Below, piece after piece: positions 1-4,671 of a stretch of 5,246 nt of DNA; position 1 is the stretch's first letter; the number at the start of each line of letters is the position of its first letter. Made by a program: the position numbers and the translations under genes. The notes under the pieces are model-generated. The model saw nothing but the letters and a program-made list of their open reading frames with translations. It did no database searches and was not told the origin of the DNA. Source of the stretch: Planctomycetota bacterium (GTDB lineage: Bacteria > Planctomycetota > Phycisphaerae > WQYP01); the NCBI GenBank assembly GCA_021852225.1, contig JAJZOA010000356.1, forward strand, positions 1 to 5,246, written 5' to 3'.

Positions 1-60
1 TTCATCGTTCACTCGCCAGATCGTGGGCAGCGGTTCCACCGCTTTTTTACGCTTGGCCAT
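1..60 (-). CDS. N-terminus of a probable IS5-type transposase (partial)
   Basis: Only the first 20 codons are in the window; the gene runs off the left edge. The start is well supported: an ATG at 60-58 is preceded on the minus strand by AAGAAAGGAG with six bases between GGAG and the start codon. The peptide begins MAKRKKAVEPLPTIWRV, a basic stretch followed by a Pro-Leu-Pro-x-Ile-Trp-Arg-Val segment. From memory, this kind of opening is seen in IS5-type transposases (DUF4096-like N-terminal domain), where the next residues usually include a Leu-Trp pair. No catalytic residue is visible, so the family call is an inference. The sequence just upstream resembles an insertion-sequence end, which supports the call. 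A different small basic protein remains possible. Confidence 0.5.
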   Translation of the reverse strand, partial: MAKRKKAVEPLPTIWRVNDE

Positions 61-103
61 CCATGGCTCCTTTCTTAATACCGGTCATGATTGTAACGGA
101 AAA

Positions 104-130
104 CCCTCTTTTGAGATAGTTTCTTAGACC
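104..130. mobile_element. Possible outer end (inverted repeat) of the IS5-like element
   Basis: Read on the minus strand, toward the transposase-like gene, this stretch contains GAAACTATCTCAAAAGAGGG. It resembles the terminal repeats of several IS5-family elements, which often carry a GA-AAC/GACTNTCTCAAAA-like pattern. It lies 40-70 bases upstream of the putative transposase start, as expected for an element end. A TTA at 124-126 could be one copy of a three-base target duplication. The other end of the element is outside the window, so neither the repeat nor the duplication can be confirmed. Confidence 0.33.
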
Positions 131-223
131 AATAGCCGCCTGCAGATCATAGAATGACGCGAATCCTGACTGGCTGTGCCATTCCGGACCATGGCCAGGT
201 TCCACGAAATTCAGACCGCAGCC

Positions 224-586
224 TCAATGCCGTTTATTCGCCAGCAGGTTTGTTATTTTCACCTTCGGCATGCCGGCGCTGCCATGAATAACCACATCCC
301 TCACCACGCGCTTCCTGTCGCAAATTATTTCATAGTCCTGCCAACGATTACCGACATTCACAAATGGAATCGCACCGAACAACAGTCGATTACCTGGTAC
401 CTTGTGAATAATGTGCGTCTGAAGCCAGGTTATATGCGGGCGGGTCATCATGGCCTGCCCGATCTGTTCAAAATTCTGCCACATGGGAACGCCGATCATG
501 GCCAAACCGCGTGTGTGAAATTGGCTGTAAAAAGGCTGCATCGCAACAAGCTGGTTCAGGCAAAACCAGACCCACACAACCACCAC
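224..586 (-). CDS. Hypothetical protein with N-terminal hydrophobic segment; possibly a pseudogene
   Basis: I do not recognise this protein. The minus-strand frame uses common codons for its surroundings (CTG, CAG, GGC, ACC), and its translation looks more protein-like than the His/Gln/Asn/Pro-rich translation of the opposite strand. The longest start is GTG at 586; a GTG at 577 has AGGG eight bases upstream and may be the better start. The N-terminus is hydrophobic (VVVVWVWFCLNQLVAM), preceded by a basic stretch if the frame is read from 634, which could be a membrane anchor with the rest outside the cytoplasm. The C-terminal half has a WQDYEIICD segment followed by RVVRDVVIHG, which could be beta strands. 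There is no ATG start. The frame ends at TGA 224-226 but then stays open to 47, and upstream the best coding frame switches near 580-590. Both points suggest decay. No family is assigned. Confidence 0.4.
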   Translation of the reverse strand: MVVVWVWFCLNQLVAMQPFYSQFHTRGLAMIGVPMWQNFEQIGQAMMTRPHITWLQTHIIHKVPGNRLLFGAIPFVNVGNRWQDYEIICDRKRVVRDVVIHGSAGMPKVKITNLLANKRH

Positions 587-681
587 CCTGGCCGCCCGCG
601 GGTGGTGGCCGTCGCGCTTGCGCTGACCCTGTATTCAAGCCTTTTTCCAATTCAGGCCAATTGAAATAACGCCGCAGTCTT

Positions 682-733
682 CTGGTTATTCCAGCCCCTC
701 AAGGGCTGCCGGCAAATCCATTCAGTTTGCCGG
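682..733. repeat. Three adjacent inverted repeats (hairpins)
   Basis: Three stem-loops lie end to end: CTGG/CCAG (682-685 with 691-694), CAGCCC/GGGCTG (692-697 with 703-708, five-base loop) and CCGGCAAA/TTTGCCGG (709-716 with 726-733, nine-base loop). The third has a perfect eight-base stem. The first two share bases and cannot form fully at the same time. There is no T-run immediately after the stems on either strand, so they are not classical intrinsic terminators. They could be a structured leader or transcript end, or remnants of a palindromic repeat. Confidence 0.5.
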
Positions 734-960
734 TATCCGCGCGGCCAGTGCCCCCGTCAGATTGTCCGGATTGCCGGCCACCAACGGCTTTGCTGTAAAA
801 TGCACTGCCTGCGTTGCTTTATTAACCCGTTACCCGCTCAGCCCTGCAACAGATTATCACGTTGCGTCTTCTATTCACCAAAAGGCGGCAAACACGCGCA
901 TTTGGTCATCATCAGAACGCTGAAACAATTCTGACCAGGCGCGGATTGAGCCAAATATCC

Positions 961-999
961 GAACGCGTCGAAATGCGTTCTGGACAATCCGCAGGATTG
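961..999 (-). terminator. Two hairpins just downstream of uppP (possible transcript end)
   Basis: Thirteen bases after the uppP stop, on the minus strand, come two perfect six-base stems: CAATCC/GGATTG with a three-base loop (985-999) and GAACGC/GCGTTC with an eight-base loop (961-980). The position fits a 3' transcript end. Neither stem is followed by a clear T-run, so if they end transcription it would be weakly, or they may protect the 3' end of the mRNA. Confidence 0.3.
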
Positions 1000-1011
1000 C
1001 CCATCCGGCGA

Positions 1012-1932
1012 TCAGTGATACAGGATCACCAGCGATACAGTCCCGGCCGCCACGCAATAGATGGCGAATGGAAGCAAACGCCGGGTCTCAAAATATTTCA
1101 TCAGGAACCGCGTACTGACATACGCCGTAATACCGGCGGCAATGGCTGCGGGAATAGTCAGGTGCAGAATATCCCTTGCTTCGGGTTTGAACAGCGCCGG
1201 AAGTTTCAGCAATCCGGCAGCGGCAATAACCGGGGTGGCCAGCATAAAAGCAAAACGACAGGCTTCTTCATAGCTTAGGCCAGCCAGAATGCCGCCCACA
1301 ATTGCCACGCCGGAACGGGAAATGCCTGGAAACAGCGCCAAGGTCTGACTTGCCCCCACCAGTGTGGCGGCCTTGAAGGAAAGCTCTTCGGCCTTTTTCT
1401 GCTGCGTTTCCCTGGCCTGACGTTCCGCCTTCCGCTTGAGAATATCGCCCGCCAGCATGACGCCGCCATTTAAAATCAGAAACACGGCAACCAGCCAGAG
1501 GTAATGGGGGTTGTCAAAAAACAGCCGAAACTTTTTCTGAAACACCAGCCCCACCAGTCCTACCACAAGCGTGCCTGCAACCAGCAACCACGCGAATTTG
1601 CTGTCCTGGTCGTAAACAAACGTCATGCGTTTGGCACTGCCCAGATATGCCAGAATTACTTTTTTCCATTCCTTCCAGAAATAAAGCAGCAGAGCGGCGG
1701 CCGTCGCCAGATGCAGCGCCACCACAAACGAGAGGAAATTTTTATTCTGGGAATTAAAATGCCAGTGCAGCAATGCCTTGATCAGAATGATATGCCCCAG
1801 GGAACTGATCGGAAAGAGTTCGGAAAAACCCTGCAAAAGGCCCAGAAGGACGGCCTGAAGCAGCGTTAAATGCAAAGCCGGCTGGGGCAGAACCGCCAAT
1901 GACAATACAGGCGGCGAAAAACTGGATAACAT
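1012..1932 (-). CDS. uppP: Undecaprenyl-diphosphatase (UppP/BacA)
   Basis: This 306-residue integral membrane enzyme removes a phosphate from undecaprenyl diphosphate, regenerating the lipid carrier for peptidoglycan and other surface polymers; extra copies give bacitracin tolerance. Both family signatures are present: QGFSELFPISSLGH at residues 34-47, with Gln34 and Glu38 matching the (E/Q)xxxE motif and with Ser44 and His47, and PGISRSG at 202-208 with the essential Arg206. Several long hydrophobic helices span the chain, and a charged loop (about 167-184, rich in Lys, Glu and Arg) is probably cytoplasmic. Length is slightly above the usual 265-290. The start is ATG at 1932 because AAGGAGA lies seven bases upstream; the frame extends further to 2031, but that part reads through a repeat and has no ribosome site. 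The gene lies downstream of the TMEM175-like gene but probably has its own promoter. Confidence 0.96.
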   Translation of the reverse strand: MLSSFSPPVLSLAVLPQPALHLTLLQAVLLGLLQGFSELFPISSLGHIILIKALLHWHFNSQNKNFLSFVVALHLATAAALLLYFWKEWKKVILAYLGSAKRMTFVYDQDSKFAWLLVAGTLVVGLVGLVFQKKFRLFFDNPHYLWLVAVFLILNGGVMLAGDILKRKAERQARETQQKKAEELSFKAATLVGASQTLALFPGISRSGVAIVGGILAGLSYEEACRFAFMLATPVIAAAGLLKLPALFKPEARDILHLTIPAAIAAGITAYVSTRFLMKYFETRRLLPFAIYCVAAGTVSLVILYH

Positions 1933-1938
1933 GCAAAA

Positions 1939-1945
1939 TCTCCTT
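1939..1945 (-). promoter_or_regulatory. Ribosome binding site of uppP
   Basis: On the minus strand the sequence AAGGAGA precedes ATG 1932 at about seven bases. This near-perfect Shine-Dalgarno site decides the start of uppP in favour of 1932 over the longer reading frame. Confidence 0.8.
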
Positions 1946-1961
1946 GTGCGGCATCGTCCGT

Positions 1962-1982
1962 CGGCGGCAGTCCCGCCCAACC
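1962..1982. repeat. 21-base palindromic repeat, copy 1
   Basis: This 21-base sequence is identical to the one at 2061-2081, 99 bases away in direct orientation. Its core GGCGGCAGTCCCGCC forms a hairpin (GGCGG/CCGCC, five-base loop). The copy lies in the predicted 5' leader of uppP, about 30 bases before the start codon. It resembles REP-like dispersed intergenic palindromes, although copies elsewhere in the genome cannot be seen from here. Confidence 0.75.
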
Positions 1983-2022
1983 ATCCAACGGGCTTTCCGC
2001 AATGCGATGATTCATGGAAAAC

Positions 2023-2050
2023 ATCATGCACACATCGGAGAGTTTATCAA
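2023..2050 (-). promoter_or_regulatory. Candidate sigma-70-like promoter for uppP
   Basis: On the minus strand TTGATA (2050-2045, five of six matches to TTGACA) is followed after 16 bases by CATGAT (2028-2023, four of six matches to TATAAT). Transcription would start near 2016 and give a leader of about 84 bases containing repeat copy 1. The spacing is good but the -10 box is modest, so this is a prediction only. Confidence 0.35.
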
Positions 2051-2060
2051 GTTTATAAGC

Positions 2061-2081
2061 CGGCGGCAGTCCCGCCCAACC
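2061..2081. repeat. 21-base palindromic repeat, copy 2, next to a 12-base palindrome
   Basis: This is an exact match to 1962-1982. It overlaps by two bases the perfect 12-base palindrome CCGACGCGTCGG (2080-2091), which ends two bases from the stop codon of the TMEM175-like gene. Together these could fold into a double hairpin at the 3' end of that transcript, just upstream of the candidate uppP promoter. Confidence 0.75.
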
Positions 2082-2093
2082 GACGCGTCGGGA

Positions 2094-2690
2094 TTATTCT
2101 GATTCCCTTTGCGGACTTTTTTGCAGTGCGGATTCAATGCGTGTATCGGGAATTAACCAGATAAGGGCGACCAGAACGTAAATCGCAATTGAAACCCAGG
2201 AACTGACAAACGCCAGGCCGATTGCCGCTACGTACGCCACCATGGAAAATTTGCCTTTACGATCACGTCCGATGGCGCCGGCCAGCAGCGATTGAGTGCC
2301 TTGTGAGCGTATAATTGCCAGTTGCAGAATTGTGTAGGCTATCGCGGAAAGCATCATCACGACCCCATAGACCGCGGTTGGCAAAGTCGCAAAATGATTC
2401 TCCCCCATCCAGCCGGTAACAAACGGAATAAGTGAAAGCCAGAACAGCAGATGCAGATTGGCCCACATGATTGCCCCGCTTACTTCATGCACGGCATGAA
2501 AAAGGTGATGATGGTTGTTCCAATAAATGCCAACAAAGACAAAGCTAAGGGCATAATTAAACAAAACGGGTGCCACGGGTGCCAGAGCGGCGGCGTCGGT
2601 TCCGTGCGGAATGCGCAAATCCAAGACCATTATCGTAATGATGATGGCGATGACACCATCAGAGAACGCTTCCAGCCGATTCTTTTTCAT
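2094..2690 (-). CDS. TMEM175/DUF1211-family potassium channel
   Basis: The 198-residue product matches the prokaryotic TMEM175 family: about 200 residues with six membrane helices, assembling as a tetrameric potassium-permeable channel in the cytoplasmic membrane. The signature RxxxFSDG is intact (Arg5, Phe9-Ser10-Asp11-Gly12) at the start of helix 1, followed by VIAIIITIMVLDL, the pore-lining helix whose bulky hydrophobic residues form the gate. Further helices lie at about 44-60, 75-95, 103-127, 148-166 and 168-182. The His-rich WNNHHHLFHAVHEV (57-70) is typical of the family after helix 2. The C-terminus is short and polar. The start ATG at 2690 immediately precedes the conserved motif, but no good Shine-Dalgarno site is visible before it. 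The stop is TAA at 2096-2094. Its physiological role here (potassium leak or pH/stress tolerance) cannot be told from context. Confidence 0.92.
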   Translation of the reverse strand: MKKNRLEAFSDGVIAIIITIMVLDLRIPHGTDAAALAPVAPVLFNYALSFVFVGIYWNNHHHLFHAVHEVSGAIMWANLHLLFWLSLIPFVTGWMGENHFATLPTAVYGVVMMLSAIAYTILQLAIIRSQGTQSLLAGAIGRDRKGKFSMVAYVAAIGLAFVSSWVSIAIYVLVALIWLIPDTRIESALQKSPQRESE

Positions 2691-2709
2691 AGCTCAAACC
2701 GGTTCCCGG

Positions 2710-2729
2710 CGTCGGCGGGACGGGCCGCC
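2710..2729. repeat. Degenerate, inverted third copy of the palindromic repeat
   Basis: The sequence CGTCGGCGGGACGGGCCGCC resembles the reverse complement of the repeat at 2061-2081 with its flank (CGTCGG, then GCGGGAC and CCGCC), with a few differences. It keeps the GGCGG/CCGCC stem (2714-2718 with 2725-2729). It lies 20 bases before the start codon of the TMEM175-like gene, so it would be in that gene's leader RNA. Confidence 0.45.
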
Positions 2730-2758
2730 CCGAATGACGCATTTTTATTTTCCGCGGA

Positions 2759-2802
2759 GGCCGAACCGTCGGCCTTTTGGCGCTAGAGCCTACCGCAGCG
2801 CC
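2759..2802. repeat. Two inverted repeats in the divergent intergenic region
   Basis: The first is GGCCGA/TCGGCC (2759-2764 with 2769-2774, four-base loop), followed on the plus strand by TTTTGG. The second is GGCGCT/AGCGCC (2779-2784 with 2797-2802). The first looks terminator-like on the plus strand, but no plus-strand gene lies upstream for it to end. They may be operator-like sites or RNA structure in the leader of the minus-strand channel gene. Confidence 0.4.
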
Positions 2803-2828
2803 GGCGAACGCTCAACTGGGCGGATATA

Positions 2829-2857
2829 CTGGCAAAGCACTGGTTAGCGCGCATAAT
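2829..2857 (+). promoter_or_regulatory. Candidate sigma-70-like promoter for the TIM-barrel/birA operon
   Basis: CTGGCA (2829-2834, four of six matches to TTGACA) and CATAAT (2852-2857, five of six matches to TATAAT) are separated by the optimal 17 bases. Transcription would start near 2864, leaving a leader of about 56 bases before ATG 2920. This is the best promoter-like match seen in the window, but it is unconfirmed. Confidence 0.45.
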
Positions 2858-2919
2858 AGTCGACAGGCCGTGCAATACACCGTGCCAATAGGCAGGTGCA
2901 GCGGCCTGGAGAATAGTTC

Positions 2920-3801
2920 ATGGCGACCCTGACTCAACAGACGCAATCTTCTGATACGCAGCCGGTGCCAGTAAGCTTAGCCATTGATGCTGTGGATGCG
3001 GATATCCGCACCGGAATTGATTTTGCCGCATCGTTGGCAGTAACCGGCATATCGATCCGAGCGGACCACCCGATACTTTCGGGCCCGGACATGGGTCACA
3101 CCGCGCGGCGGCATTTTCTGCATACGCTGAAATCAAGGCAATTGTCGTTGGACTGCCTGCGAACCGGCGCTGGAGCGGATGGTCTTTTTTCAGTTCAATC
3201 ACTGGATCGGCTGGTACAGCGGGGCGAATCCGCCATTGCGCTGGCTCACGATTTTCGCTGTCGGCTGGTGAGCATTTACATCGGCGAGCCGCCGCCCCGG
3301 CCCGCTTCGCAAGCTGCCGCCCCCTTGGCGGTGCCGGCCGAAGGCTGGCATCCGGATACCCTGCAAGCCCTGGCCGTGCTGACGGAACTGGCGGATCGCA
3401 CAGGGACGATTCTGGCCCTGTGCGGCGGCAACCCCGCGGCCATTAACCGGCTGGTGGCGCACGCCAACACGCCCGGTGTGCGCGGCGGAATTGATTCGCT
3501 TCGGCTGATCGCTTCAGGCCACGACGTATCCCAGGCCGTTGGAGCCATTGCGGGCAAGATCGCTATCTGGGTCTGCTCGGATGCGCAGCGTATCGGTCGC
3601 ACTGTCGCGGCCTGCCCGCTGGGTGAAGGACAAATGGAACCGGCGGCAGTTTTGCGGGCATTACACGATTCTGATTTCCAGGGACTTATTCTGCTGGACT
3701 CCCGGCTTACCAATCACCGCCGACAAACCGCCCAGCATGATGTCGACGTTCTGCGAAAATTACTGGCAGTTGGCCGGCAACCGGCCCAGCGCAAGCGGTG
3801 A
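2920..3801 (+). CDS. Xylose isomerase-like TIM-barrel protein (sugar isomerase/epimerase superfamily)
   Basis: The 293-residue product has the strand-helix rhythm of the AP-endonuclease-2/xylose isomerase-like TIM barrel: early strands near 17-22 and 41-48, the TARRHFLHTLKSRQLSLDCLR helix and strand at 61-81, a helix and strand at 101-120 (LVSIYIGEPP), TGTILALCGG at 161-170, GGIDSLRL at 189-196, KIAIWVCSDA at 213-222, PLGEGQMEP at 233-241 and FQGLILLD at 253-260. The C-terminal LGEG and final strand pattern fit the family. Compared with the usual sites, Asp192 is kept, but the glutamate expected in the LALE strand is Cys168, the histidine of the HxKDA strand is Val218, and the final glutamate is Asp260, so metal-dependent catalysis may be altered or lost. 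There is no signal peptide; it is probably cytoplasmic. The start at 2920 has GGAG eight bases upstream. The stop overlaps the birA start, suggesting coupled translation. The substrate is unknown. Confidence 0.75.
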   Translation: MATLTQQTQSSDTQPVPVSLAIDAVDADIRTGIDFAASLAVTGISIRADHPILSGPDMGHTARRHFLHTLKSRQLSLDCLRTGAGADGLFSVQSLDRLVQRGESAIALAHDFRCRLVSIYIGEPPPRPASQAAAPLAVPAEGWHPDTLQALAVLTELADRTGTILALCGGNPAAINRLVAHANTPGVRGGIDSLRLIASGHDVSQAVGAIAGKIAIWVCSDAQRIGRTVAACPLGEGQMEPAAVLRALHDSDFQGLILLDSRLTNHRRQTAQHDVDVLRKLLAVGRQPAQRKR

Positions 3802-4640
3802 AATGGATGGAAACACCTGTGCATATCCCGGTTATTCCGTGGCGGATTCACCAATACGATACTGTGGATTCCACACAAAATTTAGCCCTGTGCGAAGCAC
3901 GGGATATTGTGTCTGCAGGCCCCGACATACCAGCTTGCGGTCATTTTTCCGCGCATATCGCACATCGGCAAACGCATGGCCGCGGGCAGCACGCGCGGGC
4001 ATGGGAAAGTCCGGAAGGCGGCCTGTATTTAAGCGCAGTAATAGCCGGCGCACCGGAAATGGAAACGCCTGCAACCCCCCTGCTTGCGGGCGTTGCGGTG
4101 ATTCGCACGATACGGCGATTACCGGACGCCCGAGCGGCGCACGGCGATGTAACAATTCGCTGGCCGAACGACATTTTACTGGGCGGAAAAAAACTGGCGG
4201 GGATATTAAGTGAAGGCATATCCGCGGGCGGGCGACAGGCGGTGGTTATCGGAATTGGTCTGAACTTAAATACGAAAACAGCGGATTTTCCACCGCAGAT
4301 TGCCGCTTTTGCCACCAGTCTTGCCGCCTGCACACGGCAAATATATGACACTGCTGAAGTGGCCCGGATATTGCTGGACCAAATTCAGACGATATGGCGG
4401 GACTTGGCCACCGAACCGCGGTCCGCAACAGTGGACAATGCCATTCAGCAGATATTGCGCGATGATTATTTGCGAGACCGTCTGGTAACATTATCCGCGG
4501 CTGGGCAAACCATAACCGGTCGCGGGGCCGGCCTTTCCGCCGCGGGCGCATTGCTGCTGCAAACTGCTGGCGGCCTGATACCGATACAGTCGGGCACTAT
4601 CGTGGCCGTGGATGGCGAACCGGTGCGGGCGGCGCGGTAA
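3798..4640 (+). CDS. birA: Biotin--[acetyl-CoA-carboxylase] ligase, monofunctional (group I)
   Basis: This cytoplasmic enzyme activates biotin with ATP to biotinyl-AMP and attaches it to the lysine of biotin carboxyl carrier domains, such as AccB of fatty acid synthesis. Visible motifs: DSTQNLA (24-30); the biotin-binding loop HGRGQHARAW (60-69) followed by SPEGGLYLS; RWPNDILLGGKKLAGILSE (121-139), including the Asn-Asp and Lys-x-x-Gly-Ile-Leu residues of the catalytic core; and VVIGIGLNLN (149-158). The C-terminal part (about 222-272) has the small SH3-like domain. At 280 residues it has no N-terminal helix-turn-helix, so unlike E. coli BirA it should not repress biotin genes. Two starts are possible: GTG 3798, which overlaps the preceding stop as GTGA, or ATG 3807, which has GGTGA five bases upstream and seems at least as likely; the difference is only three residues. 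Confidence 0.95.
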   Translation: MKWMETPVHIPVIPWRIHQYDTVDSTQNLALCEARDIVSAGPDIPACGHFSAHIAHRQTHGRGQHARAWESPEGGLYLSAVIAGAPEMETPATPLLAGVAVIRTIRRLPDARAAHGDVTIRWPNDILLGGKKLAGILSEGISAGGRQAVVIGIGLNLNTKTADFPPQIAAFATSLAACTRQIYDTAEVARILLDQIQTIWRDLATEPRSATVDNAIQQILRDDYLRDRLVTLSAAGQTITGRGAGLSAAGALLLQTAGGLIPIQSGTIVAVDGEPVRAAR

Positions 4641-4658
4641 ATGACATGACAGCTTTAT

Positions 4659-4664
4659 AAGGAG
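4659..4664 (+). promoter_or_regulatory. Ribosome binding site of the beta-propeller gene
   Basis: AAGGAG lies seven bases before ATG 4672, a textbook Shine-Dalgarno site and one of the strongest in the window. It fixes the start of the partial gene and shows that it can be translated independently of birA despite the 31-base gap. Confidence 0.8.
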
Positions 4665-4671
4665 ATTCATC

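Larger units (their letters stand above)
635..1011. other. Gene-free stretch with hairpin clusters
   Basis: No convincing gene was found here on either strand. The frames that remain open are short, lack a start with a ribosome binding site, or are antisense shadows extending from uppP. On the minus strand short coding-like pieces appear at about 688-800 (for example a stretch ending in MDLPAALEGLE), but each is interrupted by stops; they may be remnants. What can be seen is a run of three hairpins at 682-733 and two hairpins at 961-999, listed separately. No tRNA or known RNA family was recognised. Confidence 0.5.

Noticed and set aside
224..226. In-frame TGA as a selenocysteine codon
   Set aside because: No convincing bacterial SECIS-like stem-loop was seen directly after the TGA, the surrounding protein is not a known selenoprotein family, and other signs (no ATG, apparent frame switch) point to decay.
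176..664. Long plus-strand open frame of 162 codons
   Set aside because: Its translation is rich in His, Gln, Asn and Pro, as is typical of antisense shadows; no ribosome site precedes it, and the opposite strand has the more coding-like codon use.
875..1057. Minus-strand frame of 60 codons overlapping the end of uppP
   Set aside because: It starts inside uppP without a ribosome site and contains two hairpins; there is no recognisable domain. The coding-like look is not enough to call a gene.
1933..2031. Longer start for uppP at 2031 (33 extra residues)
   Set aside because: The extra part reads through the palindromic repeat and lacks a ribosome site, while ATG 1932 has AAGGAGA at ideal distance and gives a length closer to the family.
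2759..2778. Plus-strand intrinsic terminator (GGCCGA/TCGGCC then TTTT)
   Set aside because: There is no plus-strand gene upstream for it to terminate, and the T-run is only four bases; it is listed as an inverted repeat instead.
3539..4213. Plus-strand frame of 224 codons spanning the TIM-barrel and birA genes
   Set aside because: It overlaps two well-supported genes in another frame, is rich in Arg and Ser, and has no family match; it is a shadow.
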